A DNA stretch of 64,000 bases from an uncultured bacterium (GTDB taxonomy: Bacteria; Pseudomonadota; Gammaproteobacteria; Burkholderiales; Burkholderiaceae_E): assembly GCA_903907905.1 (NCBI GenBank), contig CAIVPX010000127.1, forward strand, positions 1 through 64,000. Direction: 5' to 3'. The notes below the pieces were generated by a model that had not been told where the DNA came from, did not search any database, and saw nothing but the letters and a program-made list of their open reading frames with translations. Of the stretch, positions 9,772 through 22,025 are shown one piece after another; the stretch's first letter is position 1; each line of letters begins with the position of its first letter. A program made the translations under genes and the position numbers.

Positions 9772-10518
9772 TCAGTCGAGCCGCCAGCCCTCGTGCAGGG
9801 CCACCACCCCGGCGGTGAGATTGAAAAAACGCACCCGGGCCAGACCGGCCGACTCCATCATCGACTTGAGCGTCTCCTGATCGGGGTGCATCCGGATGGA
9901 TTCCGCGAGGTAGCGGTAGCTTGCCGCGTCCCCCGCCACCCGCTCGCCCAGCTTGGGGAGGATGGAAAAGGAATAGGCGTCGTAGGCGCGCTGCAAAGGC
10001 TTCCAGACCCGGGAAAACTCGAGCACCAGCAACTTGCCGCCTGGCTTGAGCACCCGCCGCATCTCGGCGAGGGCCACGTCCTTATGCGTCATGTTGCGAA
10101 GCCCGAAGGCCACGCTGACCCGGTCGAAATAGCGATCGGGAAAGGGAAGCTTTTCGGCGTCACACTGCACCGCCGGTTGCACAAACCCCTCATCGACCAT
10201 GCGGTCCCGGCCCACCGACAACATGGAGGCATTGATGTCGGTCAACCAGACTTCGCCCTCGGGCCCGACGCGGTGGGCAAAGGCTTTTGCGAGATCGGCC
10301 GTCCCGCCGGCCACGTCAAGCACCCGCATGCCCGGCCGTAGCGCAGCCTGACCCACTGTGAAGGCCTTCCAGGCCCGGTGCATCCCGACCGACATCAGAT
10401 CGTTCATGAGGTCGTAGCGGGCGGCGACCGAATGAAAGACATCGGCCACCCGGGCGGCTTTCTCGGCCTCAGGGACCGAGGCAAACCCGAAATGGGTGCG
10501 GGGCTGGGAGTCGCTCAT
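9772..10518 (-). CDS. ubiE: Demethylmenaquinone/2-methoxy-6-polyprenyl-1,4-benzoquinol methyltransferase
   Basis: [85 protein letters not shown]. Confidence 0.97.
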   Translation of the reverse strand: MSDSQPRTHFGFASVPEAEKAARVADVFHSVAARYDLMNDLMSVGMHRAWKAFTVGQAALRPGMRVLDVAGGTADLAKAFAHRVGPEGEVWLTDINASMLSVGRDRMVDEGFVQPAVQCDAEKLPFPDRYFDRVSVAFGLRNMTHKDVALAEMRRVLKPGGKLLVLEFSRVWKPLQRAYDAYSFSILPKLGERVAGDAASYRYLAESIRMHPDQETLKSMMESAGLARVRFFNLTAGVVALHEGWRLD

Positions 10519-10526
10519 CGCCGCCC

Positions 10527-10976
10527 TCAGCCGCAACCGCCGCGAGGCCGCGACACCGCCGCGCTCTGCATGCCGGTGTCGCTGACGGTGTCGCTGCCCG
10601 CGACTGGCTCGCGGCTGGCGCCCGCCTCGGCGAGGCGTTGGAGGTAGTCCTGCCAGAGCGTCTCCTGACGATCGCCCAGCCAGTACAGGTAATCCCAGGA
10701 AAAAATACCCGTGTAGTGGCCGTCTGAAAACAGGGGCTGGATCGCGTAATGACCGACCGGCTCGATGGCGTCGATACCCACCTGTGCCTTACCGGTCTGC
10801 AGGGTCTCCTGACCCGGGCCATGGCCGCGCACCTCGGCAGACGGGGAATACACCCGCAGCAACTCGCAAGGCAGGCGAAACTGCTTGCCGTCGGAATAGG
10901 TGAGTTCCAGCACCCGCGAGGTCTGGTGCAGGACGATCTGGATCGGAACGGGGGTGTCGGAATCGAGGCCGGCCAT
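10527..10976 (-). CDS. DUF971 (gamma-butyrobetaine hydroxylase-like N-terminal) family protein
   Basis: [32 protein letters not shown]...[27 protein letters not shown]. Confidence 0.88.
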   Translation of the reverse strand: MAGLDSDTPVPIQIVLHQTSRVLELTYSDGKQFRLPCELLRVYSPSAEVRGHGPGQETLQTGKAQVGIDAIEPVGHYAIQPLFSDGHYTGIFSWDYLYWLGDRQETLWQDYLQRLAEAGASREPVAGSDTVSDTGMQSAAVSRPRGGCG

Positions 10977-11004
10977 GTCGTGTGTGCTCTGAGTCAGTTC
11001 GATG

Positions 11005-11487
11005 TTAGCGGAAATCGCCCAGACCGCCATCGTCCAGCCCGCACGATCGCAGGCGGCCCGCGAGCAGCGCCTGGTAGGCAGGCAGACGCGCCTCGGTCAG
11101 GCCGATACGGGTCTGCACCTGCGTGGCGTCACGCCCGGCGGCCAGTGGGCTCCAGACCGACGCAGGAAAGTGGCTGTCATCGCGCCAGCGCGGCACGACA
11201 TGCCAGTGCAGGTGCGGCACCATGTTGCCCAGGCTGGCGAGGTTGATCTTGTCCGGTGAAAGCCCCTCGCGCTGGGCTCGCTCGACGGCCATGAGCACCC
11301 CCATCAGATGCGCGCGATCGGACTCGCTCAGGTCGCTCATCTCGGCCACGTGTGCGTTCCAGATCACGCGCGCAAAGCCCGGGTAGAGCGGCTCGTGAGG
11401 CAGGACCACACGCAAGCGCGCATCCCGGGCGATCACCGCGCCACCGGGACCCTCGCAAAGCGGGCAGGCCACAGCCGTCGGGGCCAC
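11005..11487 (-). CDS. HIT family protein
   Basis: CPLCEG..., INLASLGNMVPHLHWHVVPRW (HIT-type histidine motif). Confidence 0.9.
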   Translation of the reverse strand: MAPTAVACPLCEGPGGAVIARDARLRVVLPHEPLYPGFARVIWNAHVAEMSDLSESDRAHLMGVLMAVERAQREGLSPDKINLASLGNMVPHLHWHVVPRWRDDSHFPASVWSPLAAGRDATQVQTRIGLTEARLPAYQALLAGRLRSCGLDDGGLGDFR

Positions 11488-11488
11488 C

Positions 11489-12256
11489 TCAGTACTTCGT
11501 GTAGCCGCCGTCGATCAGCAGATCGGCGCCGGTCATGTAGGCGGAGGCATCGCTCGCGAGAAAGACGGCAATACCACCGAAGTCATCGGCCTTGCCCCAG
11601 CGCCTGAGCGGAATGCGCGGCAGCACCGCGCCTGCAAACCTGGGCTCCCCGAAAATATCGGAGGTCATCTCGGACTCGATCCATCCCGGCAGGATGGCAT
11701 TGACCCGAATGCGGTGGCGAGCGAGTTCAACGGCCAGCGCCCGGGCGTAAGACGTGACCGCTCCTTTCGACGCGCCGTAGTGGCTGTTGCGCGCGGCGCC
11801 CTCAATGGCGGCAGTACTGGCCGTGACCACCAGCGAGCCGCCGGCGCCCCGCGCCACCATGTGCCGCGCAGCCGCCCGAAACGTAAAGAACACGCCATCG
11901 AGATTGACCCGCATGACGCGGCGAAATTCGTCGTGGCTCATCTCAACCAGGGGGGCTGCAAACGAGGACACCCCCGCGTTGGCAAAGCAGGCATCGACAT
12001 GCCCCAATCGGGCAATCGACTCGGCAAAGCTCGCCTCGACCGACTGTTCGTCGCCCACGTCGCAGGCCTGCGCAAAGACCTCGCCATGCTCGGCCAGTTG
12101 CTCGCGGGCACGTTCGTTCTTGTCGGGATTGGTGCCCCAGATGGCCACCCGAGCGCCCGCCTGCAGCAACGCCTGGGCCATCCCCAGCCCGATGCCGCCG
12201 TTGCCGCCGGTGATGACCGCCGTGCGGCCCCTCAGATCGAAGGGGGAATAACTCAT
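11489..12256 (-). CDS. SDR family oxidoreductase
   Basis: TAVITGGNGGIGLGMAQALLQAGARVAIWG, YGASKGAVTSYARALAVEL, YMTGADLLIDGGYTKY. Confidence 0.9.
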   Translation of the reverse strand: MSYSPFDLRGRTAVITGGNGGIGLGMAQALLQAGARVAIWGTNPDKNERAREQLAEHGEVFAQACDVGDEQSVEASFAESIARLGHVDACFANAGVSSFAAPLVEMSHDEFRRVMRVNLDGVFFTFRAAARHMVARGAGGSLVVTASTAAIEGAARNSHYGASKGAVTSYARALAVELARHRIRVNAILPGWIESEMTSDIFGEPRFAGAVLPRIPLRRWGKADDFGGIAVFLASDASAYMTGADLLIDGGYTKY

Positions 12257-12298
12257 CGGCGCTCGCTCCTCACGGAATCAGTCGGCATGTGCCGGGCG

Positions 12299-15200
12299 TC
12301 AGACGAGCACGCGCTCGATACCGCCCGCATTGGCACGCGCCACGTAGTCGGGCATCCAGTTTTCGCCCAGCACGTGCCGCGCGATTTCAACCACGATGTA
12401 GTCGGCCTCGGTACCGGTCTCATCACCGTAGCGCGACAACCCCTGCAAGCAAGACGGGCACGAGGTGAGCACCTTGACAGGCGCATTGACACCGCCGCTC
12501 TGCGACTGCAGGGCCTGGACGCCCTTGCGCATTTCTTCGGCCTTGCGAAACCGCACCTGCGTGGAAATGTCGGGCCGCGAGACGGCGAGCGTGCCCGATT
12601 CGCCGCAACAGCGATCGTTCTTTTCGACCCGTCCATTGAGGCTGTCATTGATGAGCTCGTTGACGACCTTCATGGGTTGATGGCTCTTCATCGGGCTGTG
12701 GCAGGGGTCGTGATACATGTAGCGCGTACCGGTGACCGATTCGAGCTTGACTCCCTTCTCGAGCAGGAATTCGTGAATGTCGAGAATGCGGCAGCCCGGA
12801 AAGATGCGCTCGAACTCATAGCCCTGCAACTGATCGAAGCAGGTGCCGCAGGACACGACCACCGTGCGGATATCGAGATAGTTGAGCGTGTTGGCCATGC
12901 GGTGAAACAGCACGCGGTTGTCGGTGATGATCTTGTCGGCCTTGTCGAACTGACCCGACCCGCGCTGGGGGTAGCCGCAGCAGAGGTAACCGGGCGGCAG
13001 CACCGTCTGCACGCCCGTGTGCCAGAGCATGGCCTGCGTCGCGAGCCCCACCTGCGAGAAGAGACGCTCGGAACCGCAGCCCGGGAAATAGAACACCGCC
13101 TCGGCCTCGGCACCAGCCCGCACCGGGTCCCGAATGATGGGCACGTAGCGACTGTCTTCGATGTCGAGCAGCGCCCGGGCGGTTTTCTTGGGCAACTGCC
13201 CCGGCATCTTGCGATTGATGAAGTGAACGACCTGCTCACGAACGGGCGCAATGCCCACGGTGGCGGGCGGATGGGCCGTCTGGCGGCGCGCCACCGACTT
13301 GAACAGATCGTGGGCGATGCGCTGAACCTTGTAGCCCACCCCCACCATGGCCGCGCGGGTCGCCTTGATCGTGTCGGGGTCGGTCGCGTTGAGAAAGAAC
13401 ATGGCAGCCGCGTTGCCGGCGTTGAACTTCTTTTTGCCAAGCTTGCGCAGCAGGTTGCGCATGTTCATCGACACATCGCCGAAATCGATGTCGACCGGGC
13501 AAGGCGCCTCGCACTTGTGACAGACCGTGCAGTGATCGGCCACATCGGAGAACTCTTCCCAGTGCCGAACCGAGATGCCGCGACGCGTCTGCTCTTCGTA
13601 CAGGAACGCTTCGATCAGCAGGGACGTGGCGAGGATTTTGTTGCGCGGCGAATAAAGCAGGTTGGCCCGCGGCACATGGGTGGAACACACGGGCTTGCAC
13701 TTGCCGCAGCGCAGACAGTTCTTCATCGACTCCGAAATGGCGCCAATGTCGGACTCGTGCAGGATGAGCGACTCGGCACCCATGAGCCCGAAGCTGGGCG
13801 TGTAGGCATTGCGCAAATCACCCGGCATGGCCGGATCGGCCATCAGCTTGCCCTTGTTGAAGCGCCCCTCCGGATCGATACGCGTCTTCCAGGCACGAAA
13901 ATCGGCGGTTTCCTCATCGGTCAGAAACTGCAGCTTGGTGATGCCGATCCCGTGCTCGCCCGAGATGACCCCGCCGAGCGAGCGCGCCAGTCGCATGATG
14001 CGCTCGACCGCCGCCTCGGCCTGCTTGAGCATGCCGTAATCGTCGGAGTTGACCGGAATGTTGGTGTGCACATTGCCGTCACCCGCGTGCATGTGAAGCG
14101 CCACAAACACGCGGCTGCGCAGGACGCGCTGATGCGTGCCTTCGATCGCCTCGATGACCGGTGCAAAGGTGAGCCCCGAGAACCATTGCCGCAGCGGCTC
14201 GCGCAGCTCGGTCTTCCAGGACACCCGAATGGTGCGGTCCTGCAGCAGGTGAAACAGCGTGGCCGAAGGCTCCTTGGCCAGGCGCTCGTCGACGCGGGTC
14301 ACCCAGTGCTCGAGCGAGGCGGCCTGCAAGTCAGGCGCCAGCGCCGAGAGCGGCGCGTCGATGCGGTCGAGCAGCCACTGCCAGCGACCGGCGGTGGTCG
14401 CGAGCGCATCGAGCGCGCGGGCCCTGCGGTCTTCCAGCAACTCGTCGGGCGTAAGCCCCTCGGCATCGGCCTCGTCACTGCGGCCCAGGCTCAAGGGGCC
14501 CGCGATCAAAGACTGCAATTCGTCGACCAGCCTGAGCTTGTTACGGATGGACAGCTCGATGTTGATACGCTCGATGCCGTCGGTGTATTCGGCCATGCGC
14601 TCAAGGGGAATCACCACGTCTTCGTTGATCTTGAAGGCGTTGGTGTGCCGGGCGATGGCTGCCGTGCGCGAGCGGTCGAGCCAGAAGAGCTTTCGGGATT
14701 CGGCCGAAACTGCGATGAACCCTTCGCCCGAGCGCGTGTTGGCCATGCGCACCACTTCGGAGGTGGCACGCGCCACACCCTCATCGTCGTCGCCGACGAT
14801 GTCACCGATCAGCACCATCTTGGGCAGACCGCCCCGGCGCGACTTGGTGGCGTAGCCCACGGCACGCAGATAGCGCTCATCGAGGTGCTCGAGACCCGCG
14901 AGAATGGCGCCGTGCGGCCTGCGGTCGAGATGGTGCTTGATCTCTACGATCGAGGGCACGGCATCCTTGGCCTGACCGAAAAACTCGAGGCATACCGTGC
15001 GGATGTGCGGGGGCATGCGATGCAGGACCCAGCGCGCCGAGGTGATCAGACCGTCGCAGCCCTCTTTCTGAACGCCCGGCAGACCCGCGAGAAACTTGTC
15101 GGTGACATCCTTGCCCAGACCGGGCTTGCGAAAGCGTGAACCGTCGATGTCGAGCTGCTCGCTGCGAATGGGCTCGCCACGCATGCGGCCATCGGCGCCC

Positions 15201-16330
15201 AGTTGCGCGGGCGCAAACCAGCTGAGCTCGAATCGGGCCGACGCTGCATCGTGAATCTTGCCCAGGTTGTGTCCCACGCGCGACACCTCGAGCCAGTTGC
15301 CGTCGGGATCGACCATGCGCCACCAGGCGAGGTTATCGATCGCCGTTCCCCAGAGCACGGCCTTTTTGCCCCCGGCATTCATCGCAATGTTGCCGCCAAT
15401 GCAGGAAGCGTCGAGCGATGTGGGATCGACCGCAAATACCAACCCGGCGTGCTCGGCCGCCTCGGTCACCCGCCGCGTCACCACGCCGGCGCCCGTGAGA
15501 ATGGTGGGCACCTCGGCCTCAAGCCCCGGCAGGCGCACCGTTTCGACCGCACCCAGCTGCTCAAGCTTTTCGGTGTTGATGACCGCCGACATGGGCGTAA
15601 GCGGGATGGCTCCGCCGGTGTAGCCCGTGCCGCCGCCCCGCGCGATGATGGTCAGGCCCAGCTCGATACACCCCTGCACCAGCCCGGCGATCTCGAGCTC
15701 GGAGTCGGGCGTAAGCACCACAAAGGGATACTCGACCCGCCAGTCGGTGGCATCGGTGACATGAGACACCCGAGACAAGCCGTCAAACCGGATGTTGTCG
15801 CGGGCCGTCACCCGGGACAGGCGCTTGAGCGCCCGGGCGCGAAGCGCCCCCACCTCGTTCAGATCGCGCTCGAAACTGCGCACGGCAGCGCCCGCACGCT
15901 CCAGCAGTCGCGCCACCTTGGCCGCGTGCGGCGCTTCGGCCTCGGACGACGCGGGCCCATTCGCGACTACGGGGGCGTCCCCCGACATCGCGTCCGGCTG
16001 ACGCCGACGCTCGACTTCGGCCAGGCGGTGATCGAGCGCCTCGATCAGCAGACGACGGCGCTTGGCGTTGTCGAGCAGGTCGTCCTGCAGGTAGGGGTTG
16101 CGCTGAACGACCCAGATGTCACCCAGCACCTCGTAGAGCATGCGGGCCGACCGCCCGGTACGCCGTTCGGAGCGAAGGTCCTCGACGATCGCCCAGGCAT
16201 CATCGCCGAGCAGCCGGGAGACGATCTCGCGGTCGGAAAACGAGGTGTAGTTGTAGGGAATCTCGCGCAGTCGCGCGCGAGCACCCGTGGCCTCGGGCGG
16301 CGCCAGATGAAAGGGGATAGGAGCGTTCAT
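12299..16330 (-). CDS. Giant FAD-binding oxidoreductase with 4Fe-4S and CCG domains (DUF3683-type)
   Basis: FAD_binding_4 ([24 protein letters not shown]), FAD-oxidase C-terminal domain ([15 protein letters not shown]), [16 protein letters not shown] and [17 protein letters not shown] motifs ([19 protein letters not shown]). Confidence 0.88.
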   Translation of the reverse strand: MNAPIPFHLAPPEATGARARLREIPYNYTSFSDREIVSRLLGDDAWAIVEDLRSERRTGRSARMLYEVLGDIWVVQRNPYLQDDLLDNAKRRRLLIEALDHRLAEVERRRQPDAMSGDAPVVANGPASSEAEAPHAAKVARLLERAGAAVRSFERDLNEVGALRARALKRLSRVTARDNIRFDGLSRVSHVTDATDWRVEYPFVVLTPDSELEIAGLVQGCIELGLTIIARGGGTGYTGGAIPLTPMSAVINTEKLEQLGAVETVRLPGLEAEVPTILTGAGVVTRRVTEAAEHAGLVFAVDPTSLDASCIGGNIAMNAGGKKAVLWGTAIDNLAWWRMVDPDGNWLEVSRVGHNLGKIHDAASARFELSWFAPAQLGADGRMRGEPIRSEQLDIDGSRFRKPGLGKDVTDKFLAGLPGVQKEGCDGLITSARWVLHRMPPHIRTVCLEFFGQAKDAVPSIVEIKHHLDRRPHGAILAGLEHLDERYLRAVGYATKSRRGGLPKMVLIGDIVGDDDEGVARATSEVVRMANTRSGEGFIAVSAESRKLFWLDRSRTAAIARHTNAFKINEDVVIPLERMAEYTDGIERINIELSIRNKLRLVDELQSLIAGPLSLGRSDEADAEGLTPDELLEDRRARALDALATTAGRWQWLLDRIDAPLSALAPDLQAASLEHWVTRVDERLAKEPSATLFHLLQDRTIRVSWKTELREPLRQWFSGLTFAPVIEAIEGTHQRVLRSRVFVALHMHAGDGNVHTNIPVNSDDYGMLKQAEAAVERIMRLARSLGGVISGEHGIGITKLQFLTDEETADFRAWKTRIDPEGRFNKGKLMADPAMPGDLRNAYTPSFGLMGAESLILHESDIGAISESMKNCLRCGKCKPVCSTHVPRANLLYSPRNKILATSLLIEAFLYEEQTRRGISVRHWEEFSDVADHCTVCHKCEAPCPVDIDFGDVSMNMRNLLRKLGKKKFNAGNAAAMFFLNATDPDTIKATRAAMVGVGYKVQRIAHDLFKSVARRQTAHPPATVGIAPVREQVVHFINRKMPGQLPKKTARALLDIEDSRYVPIIRDPVRAGAEAEAVFYFPGCGSERLFSQVGLATQAMLWHTGVQTVLPPGYLCCGYPQRGSGQFDKADKIITDNRVLFHRMANTLNYLDIRTVVVSCGTCFDQLQGYEFERIFPGCRILDIHEFLLEKGVKLESVTGTRYMYHDPCHSPMKSHQPMKVVNELINDSLNGRVEKNDRCCGESGTLAVSRPDISTQVRFRKAEEMRKGVQALQSQSGGVNAPVKVLTSCPSCLQGLSRYGDETGTEADYIVVEIARHVLGENWMPDYVARANAGGIERVLV

Positions 16331-16426
16331 GGATGGCTGACTGACTCAATCCAGCATTCTAGAGGAGGGCCGATCGAAAGCCTTGACCAACCGTGAGGCC
16401 AATCAGGCTTTCGGCGGATCGGTCGC

Positions 16427-16921
16427 TCAGCCGCCTGAAAACAGCGACAGCAGCCGACGCCACCAGTCATCGGGCACCCAGAGCAGGAGCGAAGTCATCA
16501 CGACGTAGCGAACGAGCTTGCCCACCGCCATCCAGGCGAGCGAGTGCCAGAAGGGCAGCTTGAGCCAGCCGGCCACCGTGCAAAGCGGGTCCCCCACCAC
16601 AGGCAGGAAAGCAAAGAACAAGGCCTTGGGCCCCAGGCGCTCGAACCACTTGAGGTAGCGGGTCTGCCGGTCGCGAGCAAGCGCCTGCTTGGCACCCAGC
16701 CCCATCCAGTAGTCGACCGCGCCGCCCAGAGTATTGCCCGCTGTGGCCACCGCTACCACCCACCAGAACTGATCGGGATTGAGCTTGGCATAGCCAAACA
16801 CCGCGGGCTCGGACCCCATGGGAAGGAGCGTGGCCGAAATGAAGGCGATGACGAAGACCGTCGACAGCCCATGCTGCGGCAGCGCGAACCAGCTAAGCAG
16901 GCGTTCGACCCAGGCTTCCAT
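16427..16921 (-). CDS. YqaA/DedA-family (SNARE-associated) membrane protein
   Basis: Hydrophobic; LLPMGSEPAVFGYAKLNPDQFWWVVAVATAGNTLGGAVDYWMGLG. Confidence 0.85.
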   Translation of the reverse strand: MEAWVERLLSWFALPQHGLSTVFVIAFISATLLPMGSEPAVFGYAKLNPDQFWWVVAVATAGNTLGGAVDYWMGLGAKQALARDRQTRYLKWFERLGPKALFFAFLPVVGDPLCTVAGWLKLPFWHSLAWMAVGKLVRYVVMTSLLLWVPDDWWRRLLSLFSGG

Positions 16922-17062
16922 GAGGCACTCGGCAGGCGTGTGGCGACGATAACAACATACCCCGCGATCAAGGCTGCGGAACTCGGTTGAGTCTAGCAGC
17001 GGGGTGCCGCTGCCGACCCACAAGCCGGGGATGCGGGCAGGGCCGGCAGGCTAAAATGCGCC

Positions 17063-18583
17063 ATGCCCAGCAGTTACCTCAAACGCATCCTCAATGCACG
17101 CGTCTACGACGTGGCGCGCGAGACACCGCTCGAGCCCGCGACCCAGCTCAGCCAGCGTCTGAAGAACCGCGTGCTGATCAAGCGCGAAGACCTTCAGCCG
17201 GTTTTCTCATTCAAGCTTCGCGGCGCCTACAACAAGATGGTTCAGTTGCCGCCCGATCAGCTGGCGCGCGGCGTGATCGCGGCGTCGGCCGGCAATCACG
17301 CCCAGGGGGTGGCGCTGTCGGCACGCAAGCTCGGCTGCCGGGCGGTCATCGTCATGCCCATCACCACGCCTCAGGTCAAGATCGACGCGGTCAGGGCGCG
17401 CGGCGCCGAGGTCGTGCTTCACGGCGACTCGTACAGCGACGCCTACGCCCACGCGCTCGGCGTTCAGGCCGAGCAGGATCTGGTTTTCGTCCATCCCTTC
17501 GACGACCCGGATGTCATCGCCGGCCAGGGCACCGTCGGCATGGAAATCCTGCGTCAGCATCAGGCTCCCATTCATGCCATTTTCGTCGCCATCGGAGGTG
17601 GCGGACTGATCGCGGGTGTTGCAGCCTACGTGAAGCAGGTGCGGCCCGAGATCCGCGTCATTGGCGTGCAGACGACAGATTCCGATGCAATGAAGCGGTC
17701 GCTCGCGGCGGGCCGGCGCATCGAGTTGTCCGAGGTCGGCCTGTTTTCCGATGGTACGGCGGTCAAAAAAGTCGGCGAAGAAACCTTCCGGCTTTGCCGG
17801 CAGTATGTCGACGACATCATCCTGGTCGATACCGATGAGCTGTGCGCCGCCATCAAGGACGTGTTTGAGGACACGCGCACCACGCTGGAGCCCGCGGGCG
17901 CGCTGGCCATCGCCGGCGCCAAGGCCTATGTCGAGCGCGAGCGCCTGCGCAACGAATCGCTGGTCGCCATCGCCTGTGGCGCCAACATGAACTTCGACCG
18001 CCTGCGTTTCGTGGCCGAGCGCGCCGAGGTCGGCGAACACCGCGAAGCGGTCTTTGCCGTCACCATCCCGGAGGAGCGCGGCAGCTTCCGTCGTTTTTGC
18101 GAGACAGTGGGCCCCCGCAACGTCACCGAGTTCAACTACCGGATCGCCGACTCGCGCAAGGCCCACGTCTTCGTGGGCATCCAGACCCAAAGCCCGGGTG
18201 AGGCCGCCCGGATTGCCCGCGCATTCGTTCGCGCGGGGTTTCCCACCATCGACCTCACCGAGGACGAACTGGCCAAACTGCACCTGCGTCATCTGGTTGG
18301 CGGGCACTCACCTCTGGCTCGGGATGAACGCCTCTACCGATTCGAGTTCCCCGAGCGCCCAGGCGCCCTGATGCGCTTTCTGTCGAGCATGAGTCCAGGG
18401 TGGAATATTTCGCTTTTTCACTACCGCAACCACGGGGCCGACTACGGCCGCATCCTCGTCGGTTTACAGGTTCCCACCGCCGAAAAGCGTCAACTTCGTG
18501 AGTTTCTGGCGACGATCGGTTATCGTTACTGGGACGAAAGTGATCACCCAGCCTATCGCCTGTTTCTCGGGGCCGACGTATAA
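17063..18583 (+). CDS. ilvA: Threonine ammonia-lyase, biosynthetic
   Basis: PLP motif FSFKLRGAYNKM, IFVAIGGGGLIAGVAAYVK, C-terminal tandem ACT-like domains (VFAVTIPEERGSFRRFCETVGPRNVTEFNYR). Confidence 0.96.
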   Translation: MPSSYLKRILNARVYDVARETPLEPATQLSQRLKNRVLIKREDLQPVFSFKLRGAYNKMVQLPPDQLARGVIAASAGNHAQGVALSARKLGCRAVIVMPITTPQVKIDAVRARGAEVVLHGDSYSDAYAHALGVQAEQDLVFVHPFDDPDVIAGQGTVGMEILRQHQAPIHAIFVAIGGGGLIAGVAAYVKQVRPEIRVIGVQTTDSDAMKRSLAAGRRIELSEVGLFSDGTAVKKVGEETFRLCRQYVDDIILVDTDELCAAIKDVFEDTRTTLEPAGALAIAGAKAYVERERLRNESLVAIACGANMNFDRLRFVAERAEVGEHREAVFAVTIPEERGSFRRFCETVGPRNVTEFNYRIADSRKAHVFVGIQTQSPGEAARIARAFVRAGFPTIDLTEDELAKLHLRHLVGGHSPLARDERLYRFEFPERPGALMRFLSSMSPGWNISLFHYRNHGADYGRILVGLQVPTAEKRQLREFLATIGYRYWDESDHPAYRLFLGADV

Positions 18584-18604
18584 TCCGATAAATTTCAATC
18601 GTTT

Positions 18605-19897
18605 ATGCAAATCCTCACGCTCGGCCTCAACCATCAAACCGCGCCACTCGCCTTGCGCGAGAAAGTGTCATTTCCGGGTGACACTCTGCGCGACGCCCTC
18701 AACGACCTGAGGGGTAGGCTGGCGCGGCTGCTGCCTGAAAGCGCCATCCTCTCCACCTGCAACCGCACGGAAATCTACTGCGCCACCCCGCAGGCCGGCG
18801 AGGCGCGAGTCGCGGTTACCGAATGGCTGGCCGATCGTCACGCCACGGGCAAGCTCGACGAACACCTCTATTCGCTGCCCGACGGTCAGGCCGTTCGGCA
18901 TGCCTTTCGGGTGGCCTCCGGGCTCGACTCCATGGTGCTCGGCGAGCCCCAAATACTCGGCCAGATGAAGGACGCGGTGCGCGCCGCCCAGGAGTCTGGC
19001 GCGCTGGGCACCCATCTGCATCAGTTGTTCCAGCGCAGCTTCGCCGTGGCCAAGGAAGTACGCTCGTCCACCGAGATCGGCGCGCACTCGGTCTCCATGG
19101 CGGCCGCGGCCGTCCGTCTGGCCCGGCGAATCTTCGAAGACCTGGGCCAAAGCAGCGTGCTGTTCATTGGCGCGGGCGAAATGATCGAGCTCTGTGCCAC
19201 GCACTTCGCGGCCCAGCACCCCCGCCGGATCGTGATCGCCAACCGAACAGCCGAGCGGGCTGACCGGCTGGCTCAGCAATTCGGCGCCGAAACCATGCGC
19301 CTGGCCGACCTACCCTCTCGTCTCGAAGAGTTCGACATCGTTGTCTCCTGCACCACCAGCACACTGCCCATCGTGGGGCTCGGCATGGTTGAGCGCGCGT
19401 CTCGTGCCCGGCGCCGGCGGCCCATCTTCATGGTCGATCTGGCCGTGCCGCGCGACATCGAGGCCGAGGTTTCCCGGCTAGACGACATCTACCTCTACAC
19501 CGTCGATGATCTGGGCCGGCACGTCGATGCCGGTCGGGAGAGTCGACGCGCTGCGGTGGCCCAGGCCGAAGCCATCATCGAAACCCGGGTCGACTCGTTC
19601 ATGCAGTGGATGAGCTCCCGTCAGGTGGTGCCGGCCATCCGCTCGCTGCACCTTCGGGGGGAGTCCATCAAGGCGGGTGAGCTTGAGCGCGCCCGCCGCA
19701 TGCTGGCCGGCGGCCAAGACCCCGAGCAGGTACTCGAGGCCCTCGCGCACGCCCTCACCAGCAAGTTTCTGCACGGGCCCACGCGTCTGCTCAACAGTCA
19801 TGGCGAAGACCGTGACCGCATGCTGCACCTCGTCAACCATCTCCTGCCCGAACGCACCGCCTCGCCAGGCGACGGCGAACCCTCGGCCTCAAGCTGA
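18605..19897 (+). CDS. hemA: Glutamyl-tRNA reductase
   Basis: [43 protein letters not shown]. Confidence 0.98.
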   Translation: MQILTLGLNHQTAPLALREKVSFPGDTLRDALNDLRGRLARLLPESAILSTCNRTEIYCATPQAGEARVAVTEWLADRHATGKLDEHLYSLPDGQAVRHAFRVASGLDSMVLGEPQILGQMKDAVRAAQESGALGTHLHQLFQRSFAVAKEVRSSTEIGAHSVSMAAAAVRLARRIFEDLGQSSVLFIGAGEMIELCATHFAAQHPRRIVIANRTAERADRLAQQFGAETMRLADLPSRLEEFDIVVSCTTSTLPIVGLGMVERASRARRRRPIFMVDLAVPRDIEAEVSRLDDIYLYTVDDLGRHVDAGRESRRAAVAQAEAIIETRVDSFMQWMSSRQVVPAIRSLHLRGESIKAGELERARRMLAGGQDPEQVLEALAHALTSKFLHGPTRLLNSHGEDRDRMLHLVNHLLPERTASPGDGEPSASS

Positions 19898-20016
19898 GCC
19901 CACCGGGCTGCCTGGCCGCTGCAGCCAGGGCTCGAATCCGGCAGGCGTAACATTCGTTTTGCCTCGCCCAGCACCTGCCTCTGCTGAATATATCCCTGTA
20001 CCGAAACGTCTGACCC

Positions 20017-21099
20017 ATGAACGACTCCATGCGCGCCAGGCTGGAACGCCTCGAGCCCCGACTGGCCGAGGTCAATGCCCGGCTGTCCGGGCCCGATGCG
20101 GCGCGTGACCTCAACGAATTCAGGCGCCTGACGCGCGAGCACGCCGAACTGGTGCAACTGCTCGAACGCTTCGGCGCCTTCTGTCAGGCCGAGTCCGACC
20201 TCGACACGGCCCAGCAAATGCGAGAGGACCCCGATCTGCGCGAATTCGCCGATCAGGAGGCGCAAGATGCGCGCGTGCGCATGCAGGCCGAGCAGGACCA
20301 GCTCCAACGCCTGCTGCTGCCGCGCGATCCCAACGACGAGCGCGACGTACTGCTCGAGATCCGGGCCGGCACGGGTGGCGATGAGAGCGCACTCTTTGCC
20401 GGCGACCTGCTGCGCATGTACCTGAGGTTTGCCGAGCGCGAGCGCTGGCAGACCGAAGTGCTGTCGGCCAATCCCTCCGAGTTGGGCGGCTACAAGGAAG
20501 TGATCGTGCGCATCGCAGGCGAGGCTGTCTATTCACGGCTCAAGTTCGAATCGGGCGGGCACCGGGTCCAGCGCGTGCCCGAGACCGAAGCGCAGGGCCG
20601 GATCCACACCTCGGCCTGCACGGTGGCCGTGATGGCCGAAGCCGATGAACTGGGCGATGTGCAGATCGATCCGCAAGACCTTCGCATCGATGTGTTTCGG
20701 GCCTCGGGCGCGGGTGGTCAGCACGTGAACAAGACCGAATCGGCGGTGCGCATCACCCATCTGCCCACGGGACTGGTCGCTGAGTGCCAGGACGACCGCT
20801 CGCAGCACCGCAACCGTGAAAAGGCCATGAAAGTATTGGCGGCCCGGCTCAAGGACCGACAGCTTCGCGAAGCCCAGGCCCGCGAGGCCGCGCACCGCAA
20901 ATCCCTGGTGGGCTCGGGTGACCGCTCCGAGCGCATTCGCACCTACAATTTTCCGCAGGGCCGCATCACCGATCACCGCATCAACCTCACGCTCTACAAG
21001 CTGCAACAGGTGCTCGACGGCGACCTGACCGAATTGCTGGCCGCGCTCATGGCCGCCCATCAGGCTGAACTGCTGCAGGCGCTGGCCGAGGCCGCATGA
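20017..21099 (+). CDS. prfA: Peptide chain release factor 1
   Basis: GGQ motif [47 protein letters not shown]. Confidence 0.98.
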   Translation: MNDSMRARLERLEPRLAEVNARLSGPDAARDLNEFRRLTREHAELVQLLERFGAFCQAESDLDTAQQMREDPDLREFADQEAQDARVRMQAEQDQLQRLLLPRDPNDERDVLLEIRAGTGGDESALFAGDLLRMYLRFAERERWQTEVLSANPSELGGYKEVIVRIAGEAVYSRLKFESGGHRVQRVPETEAQGRIHTSACTVAVMAEADELGDVQIDPQDLRIDVFRASGAGGQHVNKTESAVRITHLPTGLVAECQDDRSQHRNREKAMKVLAARLKDRQLREAQAREAAHRKSLVGSGDRSERIRTYNFPQGRITDHRINLTLYKLQQVLDGDLTELLAALMAAHQAELLQALAEAA

Positions 21100-21938
21100 G
21101 CCCCGACGCGTACGACAGGCAGATCGCCGCGAGCGGCCTGCCACGGCTCGAAGCGCGCCTGCTCATGGCACACGCCAGCGGACGTAGCCGCGAGTGGCTG
21201 ATGGCCCACGGCGACGAGGCGGCAAGCGCCGAGGTCACCGCGCGATTCGCGCAACTCGCCCGCCGTCGACAAGCGGGCGAACCCGTCGCCTATCTGCTCG
21301 GTGTTCGCGAGTTTCACGGCATCCGGCTGCAGGTTGGCCCGGGCGTGCTGATCCCCCGCCCCGAAACCGAGTTGCTGGTCGACCGCGCCATCGCGCTGGC
21401 CCCCGATCACGCGACGGTCCTCGATCTGGGCACTGGCAGCGGCGCGATCGCGCTGGCACTGGCCACCGCACGCGACGATTTGCGGATCACCGCCACCGAC
21501 ATCTCACCCGAGGCCCTGGCCCTTGCTCAATCCAATGCAGCCGCCCTCTTCGGGCAGACGGCCCGCATCGACTGGCGTCAAGGTGCTTGGTGGCAAGCCA
21601 TCAGCGCGGCCGAGCGCTTTGCGCTGGTATTGGCCAACCCACCCTACATTCGCGATGACGATGCGCATCTGTCCCAAGACGACCTGCGCTACGAGCCTCG
21701 GCTGGCCCTGGCCTCAGGCCCGGATGGCCTGCGCGACATTCGCCAGATCGCCCAGGGCGCCGGTGCCCACCTGCTTGCGCACGGGTGGCTGTTGATCGAG
21801 CACGGCTTTGATCAGGCGGCTGCGGTACGGGCCATCTTCGAGCAGACTGGACTGCGCGACGTCTCCAGCCTGCGCGATCTGGCCGGGCATGAGCGCATCA
21901 CCCTGGGCCGCAGCAACCCCGCCGCCCACATGGTATAA
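21096..21938 (+). CDS. prmC: Release factor glutamine methyltransferase
   Basis: [13 protein letters not shown] (NPPY motif), [16 protein letters not shown]; overlaps the prfA stop. Confidence 0.97.
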   Translation: MSPDAYDRQIAASGLPRLEARLLMAHASGRSREWLMAHGDEAASAEVTARFAQLARRRQAGEPVAYLLGVREFHGIRLQVGPGVLIPRPETELLVDRAIALAPDHATVLDLGTGSGAIALALATARDDLRITATDISPEALALAQSNAAALFGQTARIDWRQGAWWQAISAAERFALVLANPPYIRDDDAHLSQDDLRYEPRLALASGPDGLRDIRQIAQGAGAHLLAHGWLLIEHGFDQAAAVRAIFEQTGLRDVSSLRDLAGHERITLGRSNPAAHMV

Positions 21939-22025
21939 AAGCGGCGCCTAAAATCAGCACCCGTCCGATCAGTTCAGGGCACGGGTAAACACCCTCCCCT
22001 ACGGCCCACATTCCCAGAGGTTGCC

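Noticed and set aside
11714-15139. 1141-aa ORF on the + strand
   Set aside because: Antisense to the well-supported oxidoreductase and SDR genes; composition (His/Arg/Gly/Asp-rich, no domains) is typical of a high-GC shadow frame.
17207-18307. 366-aa minus ORF
   Set aside because: Antisense to ilvA; no recognisable motif.
18579-18584. TATAAT upstream of hemA
   Set aside because: Plausible -10 box but the -35 region is weak and the implied leader would be only about 13 nt; not called as a feature.
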